Source of the DNA: Microbacterium sp. Leaf159
GTDB taxonomy: Bacteria > Actinomycetota > Actinomycetes > Actinomycetales > Microbacteriaceae
Direction of reading: 5' to 3'
NCBI RefSeq assembly: GCF_001423615.1
Contig: NZ_LMOU01000002.1
Location: 488,052-552,051 of the forward strand
Length of the DNA stretch: 64,000 nucleotides
The notes below the pieces were generated by a model, which saw nothing but the letters and a program-made list of their open reading frames with translations, was not told the DNA's origin and ran no database searches. The position numbers and the translations under genes were made by a program. Positions 42,390 to 51,400 of the stretch are shown here, piece after piece. Position 1 is the first letter of the stretch, and each line of letters starts with the position of its first letter.

Positions 42390-43046
42390 GTGAGCGAAGA
42401 ACTGACGATCGACGGCACCCTCACCCGCTGGTCCACCGCGGATCGGGCAGGGATGCCGCTGCTGGTGCTGCTGCACGGCTATGGAGCCGACGAGCACGAC
42501 CTCTTCGGGCTGACGCCGTATCTGCCGGACGGCGTCGCCGTGGCATCCGTCGCCGCCCCTCTCTCACCCCCGTGGCCGATGCCCGGCCGATCCTGGTACG
42601 CGATCGAGGGACTCGACGGACGCAGCTCGGACTCGGTGACCGCTGCCGCCGAGGCGTTCCTGCACTGGCTCGACGAGGCCGCGCACGCTGCACCGGCCGT
42701 GGCTCTCCTCGGCTTCTCGCAGGGCGCTGCCGTCGCCCTCCAGGCCATGCGCCTCGCCCCCGAACGGGTCGACACCGTCGTGGCACTCAGCGGATACGTC
42801 GCCTCAGGAGAGCTGCCGAACGACGAGTCCCTGACCGAGCGGAAACCCCATGTGTTCTGGGGTCGGGGCACGAACGACCAGGTGATCCCCGAGGCCCGAG
42901 TCGTGCACACCGCACAGTGGCTGCCCACGCACTCCGAGCTGTCGGGGCGCGTCTACACCGGCCTCACGCACAGCATCTCCGAAGACGAGCTCGGCGACGT
43001 GCACGCCTTCCTCACGAAGTGGCTGAGCCGCAAAGCAAAGAACTGA
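42390..43046 (+). CDS. Alpha/beta hydrolase, carboxylesterase/phospholipase family
   Basis: The 218-residue hydrolase has oxyanion-hole segment LLHGYGADEHD, nucleophile elbow GFSQGAAVAL, Asp in NDQVIPE and His in LTHSISEDE, matching the YpfH/cytoplasmic carboxylesterase group. GTG 42390 is chosen because CAGGA lies at suitable distance; ATG 42381 is the alternative. The last codons and the stop are the first units of a 20-bp tandem repeat (KWLSRKAKN). Confidence 0.88.
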   Translation: MSEELTIDGTLTRWSTADRAGMPLLVLLHGYGADEHDLFGLTPYLPDGVAVASVAAPLSPPWPMPGRSWYAIEGLDGRSSDSVTAAAEAFLHWLDEAAHAAPAVALLGFSQGAAVALQAMRLAPERVDTVVALSGYVASGELPNDESLTERKPHVFWGRGTNDQVIPEARVVHTAQWLPTHSELSGRVYTGLTHSISEDELGDVHAFLTKWLSRKAKN

Positions 43047-43122
43047 GCCGCAAAGCAAAGAGCTGAGCCGCGAAGCGAAGAGCTGAGCCGCAAAGCAAAG
43101 AGCTGAGCCGCGAAGCGAAGAC
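43023..43122. repeat. Five-copy 20-bp tandem repeat spanning a stop codon
   Basis: Five units of CTGAGCCGCAAAGCAAAGAG type run from 43023 to 43122, with a decayed sixth. Units 1, 2 and 4 carry AAAGCAAAG and units 3 and 5 GAAGCGAAG, a higher-order alternation. The hydrolase stop TGA (43044-43046) is contributed by the second unit. Confidence 0.92.
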
Positions 43123-43162
43123 CTGAGCTGCACCTCGGAGCGATCAGAACCACGACACGCCC

Positions 43163-43180
43163 CGGGGTTGCGAAACCCCG
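43163..43180 (+). terminator. Hairpin downstream of hydrolase repeat array
   Basis: CGGGGTT (43163-43169) pairs with AACCCCG (43174-43180) around a GCGA tetraloop. The flanks are also a direct repeat of ACACGCCC. It is probably the terminator of the hydrolase transcript. Confidence 0.55.
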
Positions 43181-43189
43181 ACACGCCCG

Positions 43190-43393
43190 GGTATCGTCGT
43201 GGAGTCCTGTCCGCCGTGTCTGGAAGTCCTTTGATCTGATCCGTCGCCTCCGCGCTCATTATTCCGCGCGCTGACCCGACGATCGCCGACTCCACGGCAG
43301 ACCATCGCCCCCGTCCTTCGCGACGGCATCCCCGCTCAGACGGGGCCCCGGGCGACCGGTGTCAGTGCACCCTCGCACTCGACAGGAGACACC
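43190..43393 (+). promoter_or_regulatory. Long leader of the ABC-F gene with possible upstream ORF and hairpin
   Basis: The 347-bp gap 43047-43393 holds the repeat array, a hairpin and this roughly 200-nt region. A minimal ORF GTG-to-TGA at 43199-43234 (VESCPPCLEVL) and a CCCCG/CGGGG stem at 43330-43345 resemble ribosome-mediated attenuation leaders found before antibiotic-resistance ABC-F genes. The uORF lacks a clear ribosome binding site, so this is tentative. Confidence 0.35.
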
Positions 43394-45100
43394 ATGTCAG
43401 TCCCCACTCTTCACTCCGCGGTCACTCTCGACCGTCTCACGTTCACCTGGCCCGACGGCACCCCCGCGCTCGACGCCGTGTCCGGATCCTTCGGCACGGG
43501 TCGCACCGGACTCGTCGGCCGCAACGGTGCAGGCAAGTCCACGCTGCTGCGGCTGATGGCGGGCGAGCTTACCCCGACCTCGGGGGTGCTCGCGGCGACC
43601 GGCGAGGTCGCCTATCTGCCGCAGCAGCTCACGCTCGACGTCGATCGCAGGGTCGCCGATCTCCTCGGAGTCGCCGTGCCCCTGGACGCCGTCAGGGCGA
43701 TCGGCGCCGGCGATGTCGATCAGGCGCACTTCGATGCGGTCGGCGACGACTGGGACATCGAGGCACGAGCCGAGATGTCCCTGGCCGAAGCGGGCCTCGC
43801 CCCCGAGTTCCTCGACCGCAGGGTCGGCGAACTGTCCGGCGGCGAGGCGGTGCTCGTCGCGATCGCGGGCATCCGTCTTCGGCGCGCGCCGATCACCCTG
43901 CTCGACGAGCCGACCAACAACCTCGACCGTGACGCCCGCGCGAAGCTGGCGACGATGGTGAGGTCCTGGAAGGGCACGCTCATCGTGGTCAGCCATGATC
44001 TGACACTGCTCGAGCTCATGGATGACACCGCCGAGCTCTACGCCCAGACACTGAGCGTCTTCGGCGGACCGTACTCCGAATGGCGGGCCTGGTTGGATGC
44101 CGAGCAGGAGGCGGCGAGACAGGCCGAGGTCACCGCGAAGCAGGAGTTCCGCAAAGAGAAGCGTCAGCGCATCGAGGCGGAGGTGAAGCTCGCTCACCGC
44201 TCGCGCACGGCGAAGAAGGCCGAGATCGAGAAGCGGGTGCCGAAGATCATCGCCCACGGCCGCAAGATGGCGGCCGAGGTGTCGGCAGGAAAGCTCCGCA
44301 CAGAGGTCGGCGCGAAGGAGGATGCCGCTCGCACCGCTCTCGACGAGGCCGGGCGACGCCTGCGATCCGACGCGTCGATGAAGATCGAACTGCCCGATCC
44401 GCAGGTGTCCCGCAGTCGTCGCATCGCCACGATCGGCGACGGCGAGCGGTCGTGGATCATCCAGGGCCCGGATCGTGTCGCGCTGATCGGGCGCAACGGC
44501 GCGGGCAAGACGACGTTGCTCGAACGGCTCGTGGCGGATGCCGGCGGCGTTCACGATTCAGCACGGATGCCGCCGATCCGCCCGCATGGCGGCGCGGAGG
44601 GTGCTCTCGAGGAATCCCTGCTGAATCCGGAACAGCCGTCGACCAGCACGGAACGACCGGAGCTGACGGCGACGGCTCTCACCGATCGCATCGGCTACCT
44701 GCCGCAGCGCGTCGACGGGCTCGACGAGAACCGGTCGGTGTTCGAGAACATCGCGGATGCCGCACCTCAGGTGCCCGAGAAGGAGCTGCGCAACCGACTG
44801 GCGAGGTTCCTGATCAGAGGGGCCACCGCCGAGAGGCCGGTCGCCGCGCTGTCCGGCGGCGAGCGCTTCCGGGTGGCACTGGCGAAACTGCTGCTGTCTG
44901 ATCCGGCACCGCATCTCGTGGTGCTCGACGAGCCGACGAACAACCTCGACATCGACACCGTGGATCAGCTCGTCGAGGCGTTGCGCGCCTACCGCGGGGC
45001 GGTGCTCGTCGTGAGTCACGACGACGCGTTCCTCGCCAGGCTCGATCTGGACCTCACACTCGAGGTCGACGGCGAGGGCGCACTGAGGAATGCGGGGTGA
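43394..45100 (+). CDS. ABC-F family ATPase (ribosome-associated)
   Basis: The 568-residue protein has two ATPase domains without membrane segments. Domain 1 has [14 protein letters not shown] and [10 protein letters not shown]. Domain 2 has [22 protein letters not shown] and [13 protein letters not shown] highly charged coiled-coil linker (about residues 235-330) lies between them. ABC-F proteins bind the ribosomal E site and either regulate translation or dislodge antibiotics. Ribosome binding site AGGAG precedes ATG 43394. The long structured leader favours the antibiotic-resistance type, but linker sequence alone cannot decide. Confidence 0.92.
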   Translation: MSVPTLHSAVTLDRLTFTWPDGTPALDAVSGSFGTGRTGLVGRNGAGKSTLLRLMAGELTPTSGVLAATGEVAYLPQQLTLDVDRRVADLLGVAVPLDAVRAIGAGDVDQAHFDAVGDDWDIEARAEMSLAEAGLAPEFLDRRVGELSGGEAVLVAIAGIRLRRAPITLLDEPTNNLDRDARAKLATMVRSWKGTLIVVSHDLTLLELMDDTAELYAQTLSVFGGPYSEWRAWLDAEQEAARQAEVTAKQEFRKEKRQRIEAEVKLAHRSRTAKKAEIEKRVPKIIAHGRKMAAEVSAGKLRTEVGAKEDAARTALDEAGRRLRSDASMKIELPDPQVSRSRRIATIGDGERSWIIQGPDRVALIGRNGAGKTTLLERLVADAGGVHDSARMPPIRPHGGAEGALEESLLNPEQPSTSTERPELTATALTDRIGYLPQRVDGLDENRSVFENIADAAPQVPEKELRNRLARFLIRGATAERPVAALSGGERFRVALAKLLLSDPAPHLVVLDEPTNNLDIDTVDQLVEALRAYRGAVLVVSHDDAFLARLDLDLTLEVDGEGALRNAG

Positions 45101-45110
45101 GGAGCGAGGC

Positions 45111-45770
45111 TCAGACCAGCCCCGCCTCGTAGGCGAAGATCACCGCCTGCACGCGGTCGCGCAGATCGAGCTTGTGCAGGATGCGGCCGACGTGGGTCTT
45201 CACCGTCGATTCCGACACGAAGAGGGCCTCTCCGATCTCGGCGTTACTGAGCCCTTTCGCGATCGCGAGCAGGACGTCCTGCTCGCGATCGGTCAGGACG
45301 CTCACCCGCTCGTCGTCCGGCTCCGTCTCCCGGGGCAGCTGGGCGGCGAAGAGATCCAGCATCGCTCTGGTGACGCGCGGAGAGACGAGTGCATCCCCCG
45401 CGGCTATCGAGCGGATCGCGGTCATCAGTTGAGCCGGAGGCGTGTTCTTGAGCAGGAATCCGCTCGCTCCCGCGCGCAGGCTTCCGAACGCGTACTCGTC
45501 GAGATCGAATGTCGTGAGCACCAGAACCCGGCTGCCGGGAGAGCTGCGGACGATGCGTCGCGTCGCCTCGATGCCGTCCATCTCGGGCATCCGGATGTCC
45601 ATCAGGATCACATCGGGAGTCAGTTCGGCCGCGAGATGCACGGCTTCCGCGCCAGAAGCCGCCTCTCCGACGACCTGCATCTCGGATTCGGCGTCGAACA
45701 CCATGCGCATGCCGCGTCGGATCAGCTCGTGGTCGTCGACGATCAGCACTCGGATGGGCTGCGGGTTCAT
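45111..45770 (-). CDS. NarL/FixJ-family response regulator
   Basis: The 219-residue regulator has a receiver domain (phosphoacceptor Asp in VILMDIRMPEMDG, Lys in GFLLKNTPP) and a C-terminal LuxR helix-turn-helix (VLLAIAKGLSNAEIGEALFVSESTVKTHVGRIL). Its ATG overlaps the kinase stop as ATGA, confirming the pair. Targets probably include the DUF998 membrane-protein gene at the head of the operon. Confidence 0.95.
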   Translation of the reverse strand: MNPQPIRVLIVDDHELIRRGMRMVFDAESEMQVVGEAASGAEAVHLAAELTPDVILMDIRMPEMDGIEATRRIVRSSPGSRVLVLTTFDLDEYAFGSLRAGASGFLLKNTPPAQLMTAIRSIAAGDALVSPRVTRAMLDLFAAQLPRETEPDDERVSVLTDREQDVLLAIAKGLSNAEIGEALFVSESTVKTHVGRILHKLDLRDRVQAVIFAYEAGLV

Positions 45771-47038
45771 CGCTGCTCCTCTTGTTCGGGTCCACCCTGC
45801 TCGGGGATCACGGCACGCACACGCCAGCCGCCGCCCGGCATCGCCCCCGTGTCGACCGTGCCCTCGTAGAGCCGCACCCTCTCGCGGATGCCGATGAGCC
45901 CTCGGCCGGAACCGACCGACACCGCTGCGGGGCCGGGCTGCCCGTCGTCGGTCACGTCGATCACCACGTCGGATCCGGCGAAGTCCAGGGTGACGACGAC
46001 CTCGCGCGGCTCTCTCGCATAGCGGAGGGCATTGGTGAGCGCCTCCTGCACGATCCGGTGGATCGCGTTCTGGAGCGCGGGCGAGACGGGAGGAGACCCG
46101 AGCGTGCGCACGGACACCGGCAGCCCTGCCGAACGGAAGGTCTCGACCAGTGCCGGGATCTCCTGCAGGCCCGGATTCGGACGGAGCGGATCGGTCTCCT
46201 CCCCCGGCTGCGGATCATCTCCGAGTGCGCCGAGAAGCTGACGCATCTCTCCGAGGGATTGCCTCCCGACGTCGCCGATCTCGCCGATCGCGCTCCGGGA
46301 GCGCTGCGGATCCTTCTCCACGAGCGCCCCGGCCCCGTCCGCCAACGACACCATCACGGACAGGCTGTGCGCGACGACGTCGTGGATCTCGCGGGTGATG
46401 CGGGCCCGCTCGGCGAGTGTCGCGAGCCGCGCCTGCTGATCGCGCTCACGGGCGAGCTGATTCGCGCGATCGACGATCGCCCCGATGTACCGTCGCCGGT
46501 CACCCACGGTGATCCCCATCAACGCCGCGATCAACAGGAAGACGAAGGAGATGAGGTCGATCGGACCGAACGGGAAGGCAGGACGGTCGCGCAGCAGCCC
46601 ATCCACGAACGGCACGAGCAGTGCGACGACGAGCGTCAGGATGCTGAAGGCGATCCAGCCGCTGCGACTCGATCGGTAGACGAAGACCGCGTAGAGCGCG
46701 AGCGCCGCCCCCAGGGGTTCCGCGACGACGCCGAGGATGATCGAGACGACCGCGATCGCCCCGAAGACCGCCACTGCGGCCCAGGGGTGGCGGCGCCGGA
46801 ACATCAGCGAGGCGCTGCCGACGATCGCGGCTGCCGCCGGGAACACGACGTCGACGCTCGGTGTCCAGACACCCGACGACAGGGGCGTGAGCACCGCCGC
46901 GAACATCGCGAGGATCAGATAGACACCGGCCACCACGGAGTCGACGAGCCAGGGATGCCCGTTCCAGAAGCGGCGGACCGCTCCTGCGGGCCGTGGGAGG
47001 GCGGCGGTCGCCTCCGAGCCCGACGGTGACTCTGCCAT
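45767..47038 (-). CDS. Sensor histidine kinase (HisKA_3 / NarL-pair type)
   Basis: The 423-residue kinase has an N-terminal membrane domain of about five helices (residues 25-170) with almost no external loop, so it senses within or at the membrane. Then come the dimerisation helix with phosphorylated His in ITREIHDVVAHSLSVMVSLADG and a HATPase domain (IVQEALTNALRYA, GSGRGLIGIRERV). Transfer to the overlapping response regulator is expected. The DUF998 gene lies 26 bp upstream. Confidence 0.94.
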   Translation of the reverse strand: MAESPSGSEATAALPRPAGAVRRFWNGHPWLVDSVVAGVYLILAMFAAVLTPLSSGVWTPSVDVVFPAAAAIVGSASLMFRRRHPWAAVAVFGAIAVVSIILGVVAEPLGAALALYAVFVYRSSRSGWIAFSILTLVVALLVPFVDGLLRDRPAFPFGPIDLISFVFLLIAALMGITVGDRRRYIGAIVDRANQLARERDQQARLATLAERARITREIHDVVAHSLSVMVSLADGAGALVEKDPQRSRSAIGEIGDVGRQSLGEMRQLLGALGDDPQPGEETDPLRPNPGLQEIPALVETFRSAGLPVSVRTLGSPPVSPALQNAIHRIVQEALTNALRYAREPREVVVTLDFAGSDVVIDVTDDGQPGPAAVSVGSGRGLIGIRERVRLYEGTVDTGAMPGGGWRVRAVIPEQGGPEQEEQR

Positions 47039-47064
47039 GCAACGACTCTACGCACCCCACCGGA

Positions 47065-47820
47065 TCAGTGCATCGAGACGAGCGAGCGCTCATCCACGTG
47101 TGCGCCGATCGCCTCGGTCTGCGCCGCGAGAGGGCGTGTCGACATGTCGGCGGCATCGAGTCCGACCGCATGCGCGGTCGCGAATCCGAGGATCATGAGC
47201 CAGCCCATCCCGATCGTCGTGGCGACGAGCTCGAGAATGCTTCCGACGTCGGTGCGGAACTGGAGCAGCGAGAGGATGCCGCCCGCCCCGGCGATCACGG
47301 CCGTGGAGATGCCTGCCCCGAGCGACAGCCTGCGCAGCACCGGGCGACCGTCGATGAAGGACGCCTGGAGCATCGCCACTGCGGCGAGCGCGAACGCGAG
47401 CACCGCGGCCGTGGTGTGCACGAGATCCTGCCAGGTGAAGGTGTCTCCCACCGGCAGCGGGCACCCCGAGGTGCACGGCACCTGGGAGGCGAGGAGGAAC
47501 AGCGACGAGGCGATCGCGATGGAGAGGGCCGGCGTCCACAGGCTGAGCACCGGGATGGTCGAGCGGAGTCCGCGAGCCGCCCATGCGACGGCGAACCCGC
47601 CGACGGCGAGCAGTATCAGCGCGATCTCGAATGCACCGGCGGTGGGTTCCCCGTCCGCTCCGAGGCCGCTCACGTACAGAGTCCTGTCGGTGCTCAGACG
47701 GGCGAGCCAGATGAGCCCGAGGGCCACTCCGACGAGTACGCTGCCGACGATCGCGGCGGCCGCTCGGGTGACGACGAAAGTGGACGGGACGGAGCGGCTG
47801 GAGGTATCGGTGGAGGACAT
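47065..47820 (-). CDS. DUF998-like membrane protein
   Basis: The 251-residue protein has about seven hydrophobic helices. The segment QVPCTSGCPLPVGDTFTWQDLVHTTAAVLAF resembles the central DUF998 motif, with a Cys pair on the outer side. It heads the operon with the histidine kinase and response regulator and may be their sensor accessory or target. Function of DUF998 is unknown. Confidence 0.82.
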   Translation of the reverse strand: MSSTDTSSRSVPSTFVVTRAAAAIVGSVLVGVALGLIWLARLSTDRTLYVSGLGADGEPTAGAFEIALILLAVGGFAVAWAARGLRSTIPVLSLWTPALSIAIASSLFLLASQVPCTSGCPLPVGDTFTWQDLVHTTAAVLAFALAAVAMLQASFIDGRPVLRRLSLGAGISTAVIAGAGGILSLLQFRTDVGSILELVATTIGMGWLMILGFATAHAVGLDAADMSTRPLAAQTEAIGAHVDERSLVSMH

Positions 47821-47974
47821 ACTGCGACGCTAAAATCGCGCCCCCACTCACCGCGTCGGCCTGGGATACCCCCTTCCGGGCGGTGTCGTACTTGAGGATG
47901 ACCCCCTCAGGGCATGGTCGTCGGCCGGTCTCCTCGTGCGTCCGGCGACAACCGTCGCTCGCGGCGGTCTGAAC

Positions 47975-48385
47975 TCAGGCGCGCCGGCTCCTCATCGCCC
48001 GAGTGTGCGCGATCGCGGGGTCGGCGGCGAGCAGTGCGTAGTCCTCGGAGTCGCGAGGCACGAGTGCGACCCGCCCTTCGCCGTCGTGGGCGATGCCCCA
48101 GCCGTAGCGCTTGCCGAGCGGTGACGAGCGCAGGCACGGCTGACCCTTCGAGAAGAACGTCTCTCGGGCTGCCGCGTCATCGGGATCGAGTCCGTTGCGC
48201 AGCGCGTGGGTCGTGAAGATCACGTCGTCGGAGGTGTGCGTATACGGCTGCTCGGCGATCAATCGATAGTGGAGGGCCGCGATCGTCGGCTTCTCGCCCG
48301 TCGGCGGCTCTTCGGCGTGATCGACGGGGCAGTCCTCTGCGACCTCGATGAAGGTGCTCACGTAGTTGGTGGTGTGCGCTGCCAT
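47975..48385 (-). CDS. DUF6157 family protein
   Basis: The 136-residue soluble protein matches DUF6157, with MAAHTTNYVSTFIEVAEDCPV, the middle PYTHTSDDVIFTTHALRNGL and GQPCLRSSPLGKRYGWGIAHDGEGRVAL. Function is unknown. ATG 48385 was chosen because the frame upstream is antisense to lhr. It is divergent from lhr with about 70 bp between starts. Confidence 0.85.
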   Translation of the reverse strand: MAAHTTNYVSTFIEVAEDCPVDHAEEPPTGEKPTIAALHYRLIAEQPYTHTSDDVIFTTHALRNGLDPDDAAARETFFSKGQPCLRSSPLGKRYGWGIAHDGEGRVALVPRDSEDYALLAADPAIAHTRAMRSRRA

Positions 48386-48454
48386 GCCTACAGCATGCCC
48401 TCGCCCTCCGACAATGGCGACGCCGATGTCGGTGGCTCGGGTGATGATTGAGGG

Positions 48455-51400
48455 ATGAGCGACGTGCTCGACCGCTTCACCCCTGCCACGCAAGACTGGT
48501 TCCGGGGTGCCTTTCCCGCACCCACGCCGGCCCAGGCCGGTGCGTGGAACGCCATCTCGGCAGGCAAGCACGCGCTCGTCGTCGCCCCCACGGGGTCGGG
48601 CAAGACCCTCTCGGCGTTCCTCTGGGCCATCGACAGCGTCTTCCGCGAGCGCACGGCGAGCATCGAGCGCGCAGGGAAGAACGAACCCGCAGGGAAGAAG
48701 GATCGGAAGACCGACCGCGAGAAAGACGGCTCCCGCACCCGCATCCTCTACATCTCGCCGTTGAAGGCACTCGGCGTCGATGTCGAGCGCAACCTGCGGT
48801 CGCCTCTCATCGGCATCGGGCAGTCCGCGCGGCGTCTCGGCGTCGAGGCCCCGGCGGTGACGGTCGGCGTGCGCTCGGGAGACACGACCTCGAGCGATCG
48901 CCGCAAGCTCGTGGCCGATCCTCCCGACATCCTCATCACGACCCCCGAGTCGCTCTACCTGATGCTCACGAGCCGCGCGGGCGAGACACTGCGTGACGTG
49001 CACACGGTCATCATCGACGAGGTGCACGCGGTCGCCGCGACCAAACGAGGGGCCCACCTCGCGGTGAGTCTCGAACGACTCGACGCACTGCGCCGCTCGC
49101 ACGGCCACGAAGCCGCCGCACAGCGCATCGGGCTGTCGGCGACGGTCCGCCCGATCGATGAGGTCGCACGCTTCCTCGGCGGTGCCGCCCCTGTCGAGAT
49201 CGTCGCACCGCCCGCATCGAAGACGTTCGAGCTCGGCGTCGTGGTGCCGATGGACGACATGACGAACCCGCCGCCGCCTCCCGGCGCACCGAAGGATGCC
49301 GGCGATGCCGCCGACGCCGAGTACACGGAGGTCACGGGGTCCGTCTGGCCGCACGTGGAGGAGGCGATCGTCGATCGCATCCTCCAGAACAAGTCGACCA
49401 TCGTGTTCTCGAACTCGCGCCGCCTCGCCGAGCGTCTCACCGGACGACTGAACGAGATCTACTCCGAGCGCATCGGCGTCGCGCTTCCCGAGGCCTCGGT
49501 GCCTGCGGCCATGATGGCCCAGGCCGGCGCCACGGCCGGTGCCGACCCCGTGCTCGCCAAGGCCCACCACGGCTCGGTGTCGAAGGAGCAGCGCGCCCTG
49601 GTCGAGGAGGAACTCAAATCCGGCGTGCTGCGCTGCGTCGTCGCGACGAGCAGTCTCGAGCTCGGCATCGACATGGGTGCGGTCGATCTGGTGATCCAGG
49701 TCGAGGCCCCGCCGTCTGCGGCATCCGGACTGCAGCGCGTCGGACGAGCGGGCCACCAGGTCGGCGAGATCAGCCGCGCGGCGCTCTTCCCCAAGCACCG
49801 CGGCGACGTGCTGCACACCGCGATCGTCACCGAGCGGATGCTGGCGGGCAAGATCGAGGCGATCCAGGTGCCTCGCAATCCGCTCGACATCCTCGCCCAA
49901 CAGACCGTCGCGGCCAGCGCCCTCGGCGAGATCGGCGTCGAGGAGTGGTTCGAGACCGTGCGGCGCTCCGCACCCTTCCAGTCCCTCCCCCGGTCGGCGT
50001 ACGAAGCGACCCTCGACCTGCTCGCGGGGCGCTTCCCCTCCGATGAGTTCGCCGAGCTGCGCCCTCGTCTCGTGTGGGACAGAGATGCGGGCACGCTCAC
50101 CGGACGCCCCGGCGCACAGCGCATCGCCGTGACGAGCGGTGGCACGATCCCCGATCGCGGACTGTTCGGGGTGTTCGTGGCCGGCGAATCGACCGGCGCC
50201 CGCGTCGGCGAGCTCGACGAGGAGATGGTCTACGAGTCGCGGGTCGGCGACGTCTTCACCCTCGGCACGACGAGCTGGCGCATCGCCGAGATCACGCACG
50301 ACAGGGTCAACGTCATCCCCGCCTACGGGCAGCCGGGCAAAGTGCCGTTCTGGCACGGCGACGGAATCGGCCGTCCGTTCGAGCTCGGAGAAGCCCTCGG
50401 CAGGTTCTCGCGCGAGGTGTCGGCGGCGACGCCTGAGAAGGCGGCGCAGCGGCTGATCGAGGCAGGACTCGACGAGCAGGCGCGGATGAACCTCATGGCG
50501 CACCTGACCGAGCAGCGCGAGGCGACGGGCACGCTGCCGACCGACCGCACCCTCACGGTCGAGCGCGGCCACGACGAGGTCGGCGACTGGCGGGTCATCC
50601 TGCATTCCCCATACGGCATGAAGGTGCACGCCCCGTGGGCGCTGGCGATCAACGCGCGCATCCGCGAACGCCTCGGAGTCGAGGGGTCGGCCGTGGCGAG
50701 CGACGACGGCATCATCGTCCGCATCCCGGATGCCGAGGCCGAGCCGCCCGGCGCCGAGCTGTTCGTGTTCGACCCCGACGAGCTCGAACAGCTGGTCACG
50801 CAGGAGGTCGGCGGATCCGCGCTGTTCGCCTCCCGCTTCCGCGAGTGCGCCGCCCGCGCGCTGCTGATGCCGCGCACGAACCCCAACCGTCGTACACCGC
50901 TCTGGCAGCAGCGCCAACGTTCGGCGCAGCTGCTCGAGGTGGCCCGCCGGCATCCGACCTTCCCGGTGATCCTCGAGACGCTCCGCGAGGTGCTGCAGGA
51001 CGTCTACGACCTCCCGTCGCTCCGCAAGCTCGCGGTGTCCATCGCCGACCGCCGCATCCGACTGATCGAGACCCAGCCGTCGCAGCCCTCGCCCTATGCA
51101 CGCGACCTGCTGTTCGGCTACGTGGGCGCGTTCATGTACGAGGGCGATTCGCCGCTCGCCGAGCGCCGTGCCGCCGCGCTGTCGGTCGACCCCGCGCTTC
51201 TCGGAGAGCTGCTCGGCACGGTCGAGCTGCGCGAGCTCCTCGACCCCGACGTCATCGCCCAGTTCGAGCGCGAGGCGCAACGGCTCGACCCCGAGCGCCG
51301 GGCACGCGGTCTCGAGGGCGTCGCCGACCTGCTGCGGATGCTCGGCCCCATGGACGCAGCCGAGATCGACGCACGTCTCGACCCCGAGACGGGTTCGGGT

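Noticed and set aside
43023..43122. CRISPR-like array
   Set aside because: Repeats abut without spacers and one unit encodes the end of a gene; no cas genes are near.
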